A DNA stretch of 44,519 nt from Pseudomonadota bacterium (GCA_028873515.1 JAGWIG010000017.1:1-44519), one strand, 5' to 3'; positions 5,793 to 15,008 are shown, counted from the stretch's first letter. Notes: generated by a model from the letters alone, not told the origin. A program made the numbers and translations.

Positions 5793-6364
5793 ATGCGATG
5801 ATTGACACCCTCCCAGAGGAGGAGGGTCATAGTGGTTGGGTGATGAAAGAATTAAAACCCAAACACAAACAGGTATGTGCCATGTTGGCGCAGGGCATTG
5901 ACCGCCGTACAATATCTAATGTTGTTGGCTGTACACCCGAATACATCACTATGCTCTCGAAACAGGCACTTGTGAAGGATTACATCACGGAGATGTGTCA
6001 GGCTGCTGGCCTCCAACTGGAATCAATGTTTATTCAATCCGTGGAAGCAATTGGTGAAACCCTCGCTAATGGTAACCACAAGGAGAAGATGCAGGCAGCA
6101 CGGTTGCAAATGGAGGCCACGAAACGAATTGGCAGTGGTAGTAGTATCCCGAAGGAGATCATTGATACCAATGATAGGTTAGCTCGCCTTGCTGAACGCC
6201 TCCTATTCCTACAGAGTGGCGCCGTCAAAACAATAGAAACACGGAGAAATGAAAATGGCATCTACCAAGAAATCGAAAGGACAGGACTCGGCCTTGATAC
6301 CACAGCACAAGAGGATGGCGATGGGTCTCCCAATCCCACAGGGAGGGAAGAAGGGGAAGAGTAA
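5789..6364 (+). CDS. terS: Terminase small subunit
   Basis: 191 residues. The N-terminal third has a helix-turn-helix (LKPKHKQVCAMLAQGIDRR, then ISNVVGCTPEYITML), the usual DNA-recognition part of small terminases. A central helical part (residues 75-125) would form the oligomer core. The C-terminal tail is polar. In the family this subunit recognises the packaging site and activates the large subunit, encoded at 8965. Four other genes separate the two, which is unusual; they are normally adjacent. If packaging is headful as in P22, the pac site may lie in or near this gene. Confidence 0.8.
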   Translation: MNAMIDTLPEEEGHSGWVMKELKPKHKQVCAMLAQGIDRRTISNVVGCTPEYITMLSKQALVKDYITEMCQAAGLQLESMFIQSVEAIGETLANGNHKEKMQAARLQMEATKRIGSGSSIPKEIIDTNDRLARLAERLLFLQSGAVKTIETRRNENGIYQEIERTGLGLDTTAQEDGDGSPNPTGREEGEE

Positions 6365-6370
6365 GAAGAA

Positions 6371-6685
6371 ATGACCCTCCTACAATTTCCAAGTAAGACG
6401 GCGGCAGAGACAGTTCCCCTTGTTATCAACTTCTCGGATAAGTTACAATTCGGGGAAACCATAACAGGCTCGGCTGTCTCTTGCTCCGTCTTTTCTGGCA
6501 CCGATCCCTCTCCAACAACAATGGTTGGTACCATCACCAATGCCTCCACACAAGTGACAGTCAACATAACGGGAGGCGTTGCCGGTAACATCTACCTCAT
6601 TGTGTGTGTAGTAACTGCCTCCGGCACGCACAATTATAGTAAGGAGGGTCGCCTTGCTGTAATCGCTCCCGGGGGAAATTACTAG
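6371..6685 (+). CDS. Ig-like virion protein, fibre-tail adaptor type
   Basis: 104 residues forming one predicted beta sandwich: FSDKLQFGETITGSAVSCSV at residues 21-40, then a TNASTQVTVNITGGVAGNIY strand pair, and ending GRLAVIAPGG. The pattern (L-xx-GExI, then V-xx-GG-xG-xxY) matches phage fibre or adaptor Ig-like domains. The next gene begins with a second copy of the same domain, so the pair looks like a tandem duplication. Probably part of the tail fibre assembly, although placed between the terminase genes. Confidence 0.6.
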   Translation: MTLLQFPSKTAAETVPLVINFSDKLQFGETITGSAVSCSVFSGTDPSPTTMVGTITNASTQVTVNITGGVAGNIYLIVCVVTASGTHNYSKEGRLAVIAPGGNY

Positions 6686-7401
6686 TGTCCCTCTACACCA
6701 GTGATAGTAAAACCGTAGTGGAGACGAAATCCTACCTAGGGGATTTTCGTGATGTCCTTGCGGCGGGGGAAACAATAACAAGTCAATCTGTCACCGTCAC
6801 GGTATTCAGTGGGGATGACCTCAATCCATCCAACCTCCTATATCAAGGCATCACAGTTCATGCAGGTTGGATTGAGCAACGCATTCGCCTCGGCGTCCCT
6901 GGTAACATATATAGCATCAATTTCATAGTAGGTACTTCCCTTGGCAACACATATGATAAAGTAACTCGATTAGCTGTGCTGCCTGAGGATGGAAATGCAG
7001 TACCGCAATTTACAAACCTCTATGAAACATCCACCCTCTACCCTTATATATTATCAGATTCCTTTATTGCTAATGCTCCTATAATTAGTAATGGTAAATT
7101 GTTTGGCGTCGTGCAGGCAGAGGATGGATTCATTGCAAGTATTACTATTGACACCTCTGTATTAACCTATCAACAATACTACTATTTATACCCACTTGAT
7201 GGAATAACTGCAAGTATATCTATACAAAATGGCCTTCTTATATCGCAGAGTTATTTGAATTACAACGACGGTCCTGAAAGTATCAGTACGGGCATTGCAA
7301 TATTGAATGGCACAATAGTAGCAGCAACCGCCGTCACCTACAATATCCCTTATGATGCCATACAGACAAGTATAAGTATCCAGAATGGAACCCTTACATG
7401 A
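6685..7401 (+). CDS. Ig-like domain plus repeat-containing fibre-type protein
   Basis: 238 residues, GTG start overlapping the upstream TAG. Residues 1-100 repeat the Ig-like domain of the preceding protein (FRDVLAAGETITSQSVTVTV). Residues 125-238 contain degenerate repeats of about 35-40 residues, seen as ITASISIQNGLL, ISTGIAILNGTI and IQTSISIQNGTL. Repeats of this kind are common in trimeric fibre shafts. The stop overlaps the next start (ATGA). Composition becomes AT-rich from about 7000. Confidence 0.6.
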   Translation: MSLYTSDSKTVVETKSYLGDFRDVLAAGETITSQSVTVTVFSGDDLNPSNLLYQGITVHAGWIEQRIRLGVPGNIYSINFIVGTSLGNTYDKVTRLAVLPEDGNAVPQFTNLYETSTLYPYILSDSFIANAPIISNGKLFGVVQAEDGFIASITIDTSVLTYQQYYYLYPLDGITASISIQNGLLISQSYLNYNDGPESISTGIAILNGTIVAATAVTYNIPYDAIQTSISIQNGTLT

Positions 7402-8357
7402 TTGTTAATACTGAAACTAAAATGCAAGGATACTTTCGTATCTGTGTAAAACATGAGGATGGTACAGAGGATGATACAGGATGGTTTCCCAATCTTATTA
7501 CAAATCAAGGTATGGATTGGATTGGGTCACAGCCACCTAATAATAATGTATCCTATGGGCAGATGTATATAGGTACACATTGCGGTGTAGGTACAGGTAC
7601 TACAACTCCCGCATTTACAGATACACATCTTACATCCTTCCTTGCGATGTATCCCCCACTTAATTCCTCTAATGTGGAGGGATTCTCTTCTAGTCAGTAT
7701 GTTGCAGGACCTCCTGCTTATTGGTCAGGCATACGTACTTATAATTTCGCAATCGGTGCTGTTGTAGGTAATATAGCGGAGGTTGGCATTGGTAATACCA
7801 ATAGCACTGATACGCAACCACAGTTATTCACACACGCACTTATTCTTGTGGGTGGCAGTCCTGGTACCATCACTGTGACGAGTAGTGATGCCCTTGTCGT
7901 ATACCATGAGATGCGACTATATCTTGACCTAACAACAAATGCCTACTCCTTTCAAATTAGCGGTGTTACCTATACAGGTAATTACCTTCGAGCTAATATA
8001 GGCACCGTCCCTAATTTTGCTTATAATGTATATTTTAATATTAGTTATACGGTTTTAGGGCAGTTTACAGGATATAATGGAACTACCACAACTGTAACGG
8101 GATATCCAACAGGTACCTCCGATGGAAACCTTAGTGAATTTCCTACAACCATTGGTACGTATACAAGTGGTACATATACATTATCTATGAGTTGTGTTGT
8201 ACCACTTAATAGAATTAATTTAAGTGGTGGTATTACTGCATTTACAATACAGACAAATCATGGGACATATCAATTCTCTGTATCACCTTATATTCCCAAG
8301 ACGGCCCTTTATACCCTAACAATGAATTGGAATGTATCCTGGGCTAGGTATCCATGA
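7398..8357 (+). CDS. Putative tail fibre or tail protein
   Basis: 319 residues, Gly/Thr/Tyr/Asn-rich and almost certainly beta-structured. The N-terminus (TKMQGYFRICVKHEDGTEDD then TGWFPNLITNQGMDWIG) has the form of phage minor tail proteins that carry a receptor-facing C-terminus (GTHCGVGTGTTTPAFTDTHL follows). AT-rich compared with the head genes. It overlaps both neighbours by ATGA. Exact role unknown. Confidence 0.55.
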   Translation: MIVNTETKMQGYFRICVKHEDGTEDDTGWFPNLITNQGMDWIGSQPPNNNVSYGQMYIGTHCGVGTGTTTPAFTDTHLTSFLAMYPPLNSSNVEGFSSSQYVAGPPAYWSGIRTYNFAIGAVVGNIAEVGIGNTNSTDTQPQLFTHALILVGGSPGTITVTSSDALVVYHEMRLYLDLTTNAYSFQISGVTYTGNYLRANIGTVPNFAYNVYFNISYTVLGQFTGYNGTTTTVTGYPTGTSDGNLSEFPTTIGTYTSGTYTLSMSCVVPLNRINLSGGITAFTIQTNHGTYQFSVSPYIPKTALYTLTMNWNVSWARYP

Positions 8358-8974
8358 TCTCACCTTCTACCCTTTCCAATCCCCCTACAATATATAATCC
8401 ATACCTAACGCCAGATAACTTTCCTATCACGGCGGTGACAGATTGGACTCTAGGGGGTATTGGATTGCAAGACCCTTCACAAGGGTTGCAGGTGCAGAAT
8501 TGGTATCTTGAGATAAGGCCAAATGGATTTAGTGGGGATTTTTATATCAGCACAAGTACCATTGCTCCTATTTATTTATTCAGTCGTGTAAATGCAACTT
8601 GGTGCCGTCTTGCATTCGATCAGAATATGTTTCCCATTATCTCATATGTGGATCAATATGGTGCAGGTTATTATTGGTATGATCCGGTTGCGCATGCCTA
8701 TGCCTTTGTTATCATGGATTCCACTGTTACCTACCCCTGCGTTACGATGGATGATAAGAGGTCAATTCCAACCCGTGTAGGTAGTAATGATGTTATTCTT
8801 GCCTATATTAATAACAACAATCTCTGCTATCGGCAGCAGAGGGATCGTTACGGGACAGAATACATACTGCAAGTAAATGTAGGCAACTACATCCCTAATC
8901 CAACACTCTGGCGTATTGGCATGAATAGTGGTAATAGGTTGCAGTTTGAGTTGCATGGAAATTTATGGCAGTAA
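8354..8974 (+). CDS. Putative virion-associated protein
   Basis: 206 residues with many Tyr, Trp and Asn and predicted beta structure, including RSIPTRVGSNDVILAYINNN and CYRQQRDRYGTEYIL, which look like the blades of a propeller or sheet. It overlaps the large terminase by 10 bases. It is probably a minor structural or fibre-associated protein, named from context; no family recognised with certainty. Confidence 0.5.
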   Translation: MISPSTLSNPPTIYNPYLTPDNFPITAVTDWTLGGIGLQDPSQGLQVQNWYLEIRPNGFSGDFYISTSTIAPIYLFSRVNATWCRLAFDQNMFPIISYVDQYGAGYYWYDPVAHAYAFVIMDSTVTYPCVTMDDKRSIPTRVGSNDVILAYINNNNLCYRQQRDRYGTEYILQVNVGNYIPNPTLWRIGMNSGNRLQFELHGNLWQ

Positions 8975-10428
8975 AGCTCACCTCAGCACTTGTGGAAGCA
9001 TTTGCAGGCACATTCCTCTCTCCGAGGTATGATAATGCAATGCCGACACCTCCCTTCCATCGGGAGGCGTGGGCCCTCTATACGAGTGATTATGATTCCT
9101 GCGTTTGTGTTGCTCCCCGAGATCATGCTAAATCGACGGGACTTACCTTTGACTATATAATGGCAGAGGTGTGTTTCCGTACAAGCGATTATGTCATCCT
9201 CATAGGTAGTACAGAACCAAAGGCAAGTGAGCAACTCTCCAATATTAGTGAGGAGCTCCACACTAATACAGACCTCCGTGAGGAGTTTGGCATTGTGGGG
9301 TTCGAGAGTGACGCCAAGACAGAAATTATTGTTATATGTGACGACGGTCATCGTTTCCGAATTAATGCGAGAGGTGCGGAGCAGAAGATTCGAGGCGCCC
9401 TATGGAATGGTAAAAGACCCAACCTTATCGTCTGCGATGATATGGAGGATGATGAGCAGGTCGAGAGTAAGGATAGAAGGGAGAAGTTTCGCCGTTGGTT
9501 TTTTCGCGCCTGTAAACAAGCCCTCTCCAAGACGGGCAAAATAAGGGTTCATGGAACCATCCTACATGAAGATTCCCTCCTTTCCCGATTATTAAAGAAT
9601 AAGAAATGGAAGTGCCTCTTCTATAAGGCACATCAATCATATGATGACTTTTCTAATATTCTGTGGCCAGAAAGGTGGACAGCGGAACAACTACGGGCAA
9701 AGCAGGAGGAGTTCGAGGAAGACGGAGACCCAGGCGGTTACGCACAGGAGTTCCTCAATGATCCTCAGGACATGGCTGATGCCTACCTGAAGGAGGAGCA
9801 ATTCATCCCCATGTCAGAGGATGACTTTTCCTCTGAAAAGAAGTATTATGTTGGCTGTGACTTTGCCGTTTCTAAGGCTGACCTTGCCAATCGAACATCC
9901 TTCTCTGTTGGTGGGAAGTCCCTTGATAATCTAACGCACATAACTGATGTTAGAGTGAATAGATGGGATACAGTTGAGTGGATGGAGGAGATGTTCACCA
10001 TTCAACAGAGGTGGAAACCGGAGGTATTCTTTGTGGAGGGTGGGGTAATCTGGAAATCAGTCTACCCGATGATTCGCAATGAGATGCAGGAACGTGACAT
10101 ATACCTCAATTTCGAGGTGTTAAACCCTGTAAAGGATAAGGCAACAAGGGGTCGATCCTTCCAGAAAAGAATGAAGTCAGGCATGATTCATTTCGACACG
10201 AAGGGTTCTTGGTACCCCGGGCACAAGGAAGAGTTATTAAAGTTCACCGGTGGTAAGCAGGCTAAATTAGATGATCAGTTTGATAGTGATGCCACCCTCT
10301 GTATTGGCCTAGATATGATAGGACAGTTGGAGGAGGAAGATTTCGAGGAGACTGATGATCTGGAGGAGGAAGAGAGTCAGTATTATAGAGAAAATGCAAT
10401 TGGTCGTAGTAGGCATACTGGCTACTAA
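8965..10428 (+). CDS. terL: Terminase large subunit
   Basis: 487 residues. The ATPase part has a Walker A variant APRDHAKS at residues 50-57 and a Walker B NLIVCDDMED with acidic residues near 158-159. The C-terminal nuclease begins at YYVGCDFAVSK, with the likely catalytic Asp near residue 299, and more acidic positions lie at FFVEGG and LDDQFDSD. Length is normal for the family. This motor cuts and packages the DNA into the prohead through the portal encoded next. The Walker A lacks the usual GxGKS form, as in other terminases of this group. An acidic tail (EEEDFEETDDLEEEESQ) follows. Confidence 0.93.
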   Translation: MAVKLTSALVEAFAGTFLSPRYDNAMPTPPFHREAWALYTSDYDSCVCVAPRDHAKSTGLTFDYIMAEVCFRTSDYVILIGSTEPKASEQLSNISEELHTNTDLREEFGIVGFESDAKTEIIVICDDGHRFRINARGAEQKIRGALWNGKRPNLIVCDDMEDDEQVESKDRREKFRRWFFRACKQALSKTGKIRVHGTILHEDSLLSRLLKNKKWKCLFYKAHQSYDDFSNILWPERWTAEQLRAKQEEFEEDGDPGGYAQEFLNDPQDMADAYLKEEQFIPMSEDDFSSEKKYYVGCDFAVSKADLANRTSFSVGGKSLDNLTHITDVRVNRWDTVEWMEEMFTIQQRWKPEVFFVEGGVIWKSVYPMIRNEMQERDIYLNFEVLNPVKDKATRGRSFQKRMKSGMIHFDTKGSWYPGHKEELLKFTGGKQAKLDDQFDSDATLCIGLDMIGQLEEEDFEETDDLEEEESQYYRENAIGRSRHTGY

Positions 10429-10433
10429 ACCTC

Positions 10434-10448
10434 GTAACAAATTGTTAC
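10434..10448 (+). promoter_or_regulatory. Palindrome copy C (GTAACAAATTGTTAC)
   Basis: Five bases past the large terminase stop. Extended by TC/GA it is a 19-base perfect palindrome. TATAAA begins 10 bases beyond it, and the portal ATG follows 22 bases past the palindrome, so a promoter here would yield a very short leader. Confidence 0.7.
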
Positions 10449-10470
10449 GACATTTATTATAAAACGGGAC

Positions 10471-12576
10471 ATGCAGATGCTCGACCTTGAGAATAAAATT
10501 AAGTTTAACAAAGAAACAATTGAGTCACCCAACCTCTGCGACAGGTTCTCGGAGGATGATCTGCGGAAGATTGGTGACCTTGTTTGGACAGATTATCAGG
10601 CAGATGTACAATCTCGTGTACATTGGTTGGAGAGGAATAGTGCAGGCATGGACCTCGCCATGCAAATTCAAAAGGACAAGAGTTTCCCTTGGCCCGGCTG
10701 TAGTAACATTGCCTTCCCTCTAATCACGATTGCCGCCCTTCAATTCCATAGTCGTGCCTATCCAGACATTGTAGATGGTACAGATGTTGTACAGGCCCGT
10801 GTCATCGGTCCCGACCCCGACGGGATGAAAACAGCACGTGCGGAGAGGGTATCATGCCACATGAGTTGGCAGCTCCTTGAGCAAGATGAGGATTGGGAGG
10901 AGCAGACAGATCGTGCCTTGTTGAATGTTCCCATTGTTGGGACAGCCTGGAAGAAGACCTACTTCAGTGGTGAGCATGGTCGTAATGAGAGTGACCTTGT
11001 CCTTGCCCGTGATCTTGTAATCAATTACTGGGCAAAGAATGTTGAAGATTATACCAAGACACATCTTATTCCCCTCTCCCGTAATAAGATACATAGTCGT
11101 ATCCTCTCCGGCACATACCGTGATGTACGGGATGAGGAATGGTACACCGATGTAGCTCCCGCCATCCCACAATCACAGGAAGAGGTGGAGGTTGATAATA
11201 GATCAGGTATGGATCAACCACAACCCGATACACGTACCCCCTTCCTTGCCCTCGAACAGCATCGTACACTCGACCTCGACGGTGACGGTTATGCCGAACC
11301 ATACATTGTAACAATCGAGAATAGCACCCATTGCGTCCTGCGTATTGTGGCACGTGCAGATAGTGAGGAGGATGTTGAGAGGACTGGCAACGGCGAGATA
11401 ATTCGTATTAAGTCCCACGAATATTTCACAAAAATCCCCTTCATCCCTTCTGCTGATGGCAGCATTATGGATATTGGTTATGGTGTATTGTTGGGACCCT
11501 TGAATGAATCTGTTAATAGTGCCGTCAACCAACTCTTCGACTCCGGAACTATCAGTAACACTGCGGGGGGATTTCTCGGTCGTGGCGCAAAAATCCGGGG
11601 AGGTGTGTATAACTTTTCTCCGTTCGAGTGGAATCGAGTTGATAGCACCGGGGACGACCTGCGCAAATCTGTCATTCCCCTCCCCGTGCGAGAACCCTCC
11701 AATGTGATGTTTCAATTGTTGTCCCTGTTGATTAACTACACGGAGAAAATCAGCGGTGCTGTTGACATTAGTACGGGAGGGAATCCGGGGCAGAATACAC
11801 CCGCTCAAACAAGTCAGACAATGATTGAGCAGGGACAGAAAGTATACGCTGCCATCTTTAAGCGTATCTGGCGTTCTTTAAAGCAGGAGTACAAGAAGTT
11901 ATACGTCCTTAATGCAATCCACCTCCCCGCTGGCAAGACCTATTTCGCAGGTAGTGATACCTACATTAGTCGTGCGGATTATCTAGGTGATAGCAGTTCT
12001 GTGGTGCCGGTTGCCGACCCGAATGTAATGAGTGACCAGGCCCGATTCAAACAGGCACAGGTACTTCAACAAGTTGGTAATGGCAACCTTCTATATGATC
12101 CCGATGAAGTGAATAAATACTTCCTTAAGGCATTAAAGATTCCAAACATTGCCAAGGTGTACCTTGGTATGGCAAGGAAGTTGCCACCACCATTGACCGA
12201 GAAAGTACAGATCGAGCAGTTAAAAGTTCAGGTAGCAATGGCAAACCTGCAATGGAAGAAGTTACAGTATATGTCATCCCTCTTTGAACAGAGAAGGTTA
12301 AATGAGGCTAAAATAATCTCCCTGTATGCACAAGCAGCATTGGCACAGGAGCAAGCAGGAGGTGTAGGTGCGGCAAGTAACATCGCTGCCTTCACGGCAC
12401 AGATCGACGCCTTGAAGATGGTGAATGATTCCATAACTCAACAGGCACAACAGGTAGGCGAAAATGACAACACTACAGGACAAGATGGAACAGGCGGACA
12501 AGGAGCTGTTCCTCAGTTGGAAGGAGCACCCGGTAACGGAAATGCTAATGGAATGGGCGGGCAGGCAGCGCAGTAA
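10471..12576 (+). CDS. Portal protein, P22-like
   Basis: 701 residues, close to the length of P22 gp1. Recognisable parts are the N-terminal helical segment (WTDYQADVQSRVHWLERN), the WPGCSNIAFPLITIAALQFH stretch of the wing/stem, GDGYAEPYIVTIE, and the central stem helices (GPLNESVNSAVNQLFDSG). A helical barrel region (residues 560-660) is followed by a Gly/Gln/Asn-rich tail. In the family it forms the dodecameric DNA channel at one capsid vertex. Its last 113 bases overlap the next gene in another frame. Confidence 0.9.
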   Translation: MQMLDLENKIKFNKETIESPNLCDRFSEDDLRKIGDLVWTDYQADVQSRVHWLERNSAGMDLAMQIQKDKSFPWPGCSNIAFPLITIAALQFHSRAYPDIVDGTDVVQARVIGPDPDGMKTARAERVSCHMSWQLLEQDEDWEEQTDRALLNVPIVGTAWKKTYFSGEHGRNESDLVLARDLVINYWAKNVEDYTKTHLIPLSRNKIHSRILSGTYRDVRDEEWYTDVAPAIPQSQEEVEVDNRSGMDQPQPDTRTPFLALEQHRTLDLDGDGYAEPYIVTIENSTHCVLRIVARADSEEDVERTGNGEIIRIKSHEYFTKIPFIPSADGSIMDIGYGVLLGPLNESVNSAVNQLFDSGTISNTAGGFLGRGAKIRGGVYNFSPFEWNRVDSTGDDLRKSVIPLPVREPSNVMFQLLSLLINYTEKISGAVDISTGGNPGQNTPAQTSQTMIEQGQKVYAAIFKRIWRSLKQEYKKLYVLNAIHLPAGKTYFAGSDTYISRADYLGDSSSVVPVADPNVMSDQARFKQAQVLQQVGNGNLLYDPDEVNKYFLKALKIPNIAKVYLGMARKLPPPLTEKVQIEQLKVQVAMANLQWKKLQYMSSLFEQRRLNEAKIISLYAQAALAQEQAGGVGAASNIAAFTAQIDALKMVNDSITQQAQQVGENDNTTGQDGTGGQGAVPQLEGAPGNGNANGMGGQAAQ

Positions 12577-12721
12577 TTTGATGGAGCAATGGGCAGATGG
12601 TGGATTGAGTGCTGCCTTCAGCACAGAAATGCTAGTGAAGAATGCAGGTGCTACTGGATACTGCAATGCGATGAGGGACCTCCTTGGCATTGATTATGTA
12701 GAGTTGGAGGGCAAGGAATGA
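12464..12721 (+). CDS. Hypothetical protein overlapping the portal tail
   Basis: 85 residues. The first 37 codons lie in another frame inside the low-complexity C-terminal tail of the portal gene. They nevertheless read as a normal helical protein (MEQADKELFLSWKEHPVTEM), preceded by AGGTAGG about 7 bases from the ATG. The stop overlaps the GroES-like start (ATGA). A later Met near residue 28 is an alternative. Function unknown; probably a small head-assembly gene. Confidence 0.6.
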   Translation: MTTLQDKMEQADKELFLSWKEHPVTEMLMEWAGRQRSNLMEQWADGGLSAAFSTEMLVKNAGATGYCNAMRDLLGIDYVELEGKE

Positions 12722-13023
12722 ATACCAGTGGATTGAATCCGAAGGGACGTGCCGTGCTGGTCAAACCCTATGAGCCGGCAATTGATAAGGGAGCTATCTA
12801 CATCCCCGATACCATCAAGGCAAACATGCAGACGGTTGAGCAGCGTGCAATTGTTATTGCAATCGGCCCGATGTGTTGGAAGGAGGAGGATGTACCCCGC
12901 GCCATCATTGGTGAACACGTCCTCATTAGTGCCTATGCCGGCTACATGGCAACAGGTGTGAAGGACAAAGAACAATACCGATTTGTAAACGACCGTGATA
13001 TTTTTGCAGGAATTGAGGAGTAA
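12718..13023 (+). CDS. GroES-like co-chaperonin
   Basis: 101 residues in the Cpn10 pattern: GRAVLVKPYEP at the N-terminus, KGAIYIPDTIKANMQTVEQR containing a mobile-loop-like IYI, AIVIAIGP, VGEH-like IIGEHVLISAYAGYMA, and a terminal FVNDRDIFAGIEE matching the GroES ending. GroES-type proteins cap the host GroEL chamber. A phage copy between portal and scaffold probably assists folding of the capsid protein, as T4 gp31 does. Its ATG overlaps the upstream stop and the scaffold gene starts 3 bases later. Confidence 0.75.
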   Translation: MNTSGLNPKGRAVLVKPYEPAIDKGAIYIPDTIKANMQTVEQRAIVIAIGPMCWKEEDVPRAIIGEHVLISAYAGYMATGVKDKEQYRFVNDRDIFAGIEE

Positions 13024-13026
13024 GGT

Positions 13027-13893
13027 ATGATTGACGAAATTGAGAATGACGGTGAGGGTGAGGAATCCAGCCCGGAGATTATTGCACAAGCAAGGGAAAT
13101 GGGTTGGGTACCAAAAGATGAGTACCGAAGCGACCCAAAGGGATGGAGGAGTGCAGAAGAGTTCGTGGAGAGGGGAGAACATATCCTTCCAATCGTTCAG
13201 GCAACTGCCAAGAAACTTCGTGCGGAACTGTTGACAAGGGACAGCGAAGTCGCTAGTCTAAAGAAAGCCGTAGAATCCTCTCAACTCGCCATCAAGGCAC
13301 TGCAAAAATCCTACACTGAAAGCACCGCACAGCAAGTAGCACAGGCACGAGCTGAATTGCGGGCACAGTTGAAGTCGGCAAAAGAGGTCGGTGATGTAGA
13401 TGCCGAACTTGAGGTACTCGACAAGTTGGATGAGTTGAAGACCGAGGTAGCAAAGAGTAAGGAAATTCCCGTTGAAGAGGTAGAGAAGCCTAAGACAAAC
13501 GGCCTCGACCCAGAATTCATCGCGTGGAATGAGGAGAATGATTGGTTCGGTGATGATACCGATGTGGCCAATCGTAAGCGCACCAGGGCTATTATTAAGA
13601 TTGGTGCCGACCTCCGTGATGATGGGGAGAAATCTACTGGTAAGGCGTTCATGGATAAATGCCTAAAGTTGTTGGAGGAGCAGGAAGGGAAAGGTGGAAG
13701 GCAGGCAAGCAAGGTAGAAGGGGCAGTGAATGGAAGGGAGAGTTCTGGCGGCGGTTTTGCCTCCCTCTCCAAGGAAGCAAGGGATGTATGCCATGAAGAT
13801 AATGATACCTTCGTAGGTCCCGGAAAGATGTTCAAGACCGTCAAGGAATGGGAAAACCATTTCTACAACAAATACAAAGAGAGTGAGGGTTAA
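13027..13893 (+). CDS. Putative scaffolding protein
   Basis: 288 residues, highly charged and acidic, with a long coiled coil at about residues 58-145 (SEVASLKKAVESSQLAIKAL and following) and a C-terminal module (KMFKTVKEWENHFYNKY) that could contact the capsid. Order (portal, scaffold, capsid) and composition are typical of internal scaffolds. The N-terminal WVPKDEYRSDPKGWRSAEEF is conserved in scaffolds of several podophages. No protease site is evident. Confidence 0.75.
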   Translation: MIDEIENDGEGEESSPEIIAQAREMGWVPKDEYRSDPKGWRSAEEFVERGEHILPIVQATAKKLRAELLTRDSEVASLKKAVESSQLAIKALQKSYTESTAQQVAQARAELRAQLKSAKEVGDVDAELEVLDKLDELKTEVAKSKEIPVEEVEKPKTNGLDPEFIAWNEENDWFGDDTDVANRKRTRAIIKIGADLRDDGEKSTGKAFMDKCLKLLEEQEGKGGRQASKVEGAVNGRESSGGGFASLSKEARDVCHEDNDTFVGPGKMFKTVKEWENHFYNKYKESEG

Positions 13894-13895
13894 TC

Positions 13896-14393
13896 ATGGC
13901 CGTGCAGAAAGAGAAACCGAATCCCGCAAACCTTCCCCTCGATCTTCCGAAGGGATATAAGCCCATGACGGGCGGTACCTTGCGGTTGGAAGTCCCGGAG
14001 AAACCGGGTTGGCATCGGCACTGGTTTCGTGGAACCCCCGCTCGTATAGGTCAGGCAATTCAGGCAGGTTATAGGTACGTAGACCCCGACGACGTTGATA
14101 TTAATAATTTCGACCTCGCGGGGGATAGTGCGAATAGTGGCAATAGTGACATGGGTACACGCATCTCAATCGGTAGTGGGGAGGGTCCCACCCGTATGTA
14201 CCTCATGGAATGCTCCGATGAAATTTTCGCCTACGCGCAGAGTTTCATCACCAAGCAGTCAGACCAGTTAGCGGCGACAATGAAGGGCGGCACCATAGGC
14301 AGTGATAGTTCAGGTGAGTCAGGCGAGGACAGGAAACAACGTTACATTGATAAAAGAACTGGTAAGAACAGCCTATTCACCCGTAAATCATAA
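13896..14393 (+). CDS. Putative head protein
   Basis: 165 residues. Pro/Gly-rich start, then KPGWHRHWFRGTPARIGQA and AGYRYVDPDD, followed by a basic Ser/Gly C-terminus (DRKQRYIDKRTGKN). The WHRHWFRG segment occurs in small head-module proteins of other podophages, where the role is not established. Located between scaffold and capsid genes. Confidence 0.55.
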   Translation: MAVQKEKPNPANLPLDLPKGYKPMTGGTLRLEVPEKPGWHRHWFRGTPARIGQAIQAGYRYVDPDDVDINNFDLAGDSANSGNSDMGTRISIGSGEGPTRMYLMECSDEIFAYAQSFITKQSDQLAATMKGGTIGSDSSGESGEDRKQRYIDKRTGKNSLFTRKS

Positions 14394-14405
14394 TGGGAAA
14401 CCCCT

Positions 14406-15008
14406 ATGGCAAATGTAAATCGCCCTAATGGTCTGTCCCCTGTCAAACATCTGACTGGGGCGCCGTATAACGGCCAGGGTAACATCTATCAAATCGCAGC
14501 GGCTGATACTAACGGATATGCAATTGGTGATCCGGTTATTAGTAGCGGTAGTGGTGATGCGAATGGTGTACCTGGTATCACTCTCGCCGCCGCAACTGGC
14601 AATATCCGTGGTGTTATCATGGGTCTTGGCACGATGGAGGGTGGTATTTTCAACCCTCTGAACTTGAACAGTACGGTGCGTCCTGCTGCCGCTCAGGCAA
14701 CTGACTGGTATGCTATCGTTGCCGATAGTCCTGACCTGATCTTTAAGGTGCAGGAACATGCCAACGGCACACAACTCTCCGCAACTGAGATTGGCCTGAA
14801 CCAGGTTTTGTTCCTCGGAACGAATAATGGTTTCTCGTCCGGTTGGCAGTTGGCGAGTGTGACGGACGCAACTCCCGCCACAACCAGTACCCTGCAAGTT
14901 CGCCTGCTTGGGTTGGATCGGACTCGTGACAATGCCTTCGGTGCTAACGCAAAGTGGCTTGTCAAGATCAATGCCCACGAACTGTCTGCCGGCACTGCCG
15001 GTAACTAA
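14406..15008 (+). CDS. Putative capsid decoration protein
   Basis: 200 residues, Gly/Ala/Asn-rich and beta-type. It begins MANVNRPNGLSPVKHLTGAP and contains YAIGDPVISSGSGDANGVPG and IRGVIMGLG, a pattern seen in structural proteins encoded just before HK97-fold capsids. These are often decoration or capsid-associated proteins. A clear ribosome site lies upstream. Assignment rests on position and sequence style. Confidence 0.6.
   Translation: MANVNRPNGLSPVKHLTGAPYNGQGNIYQIAAADTNGYAIGDPVISSGSGDANGVPGITLAAATGNIRGVIMGLGTMEGGIFNPLNLNSTVRPAAAQATDWYAIVADSPDLIFKVQEHANGTQLSATEIGLNQVLFLGTNNGFSSGWQLASVTDATPATTSTLQVRLLGLDRTRDNAFGANAKWLVKINAHELSAGTAGN

Noticed and set aside
11203-11808. 201-residue open frame on the minus strand under the portal gene
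   Set aside because: Lies wholly under the P22-like portal and has no start signal or neighbours in that direction.
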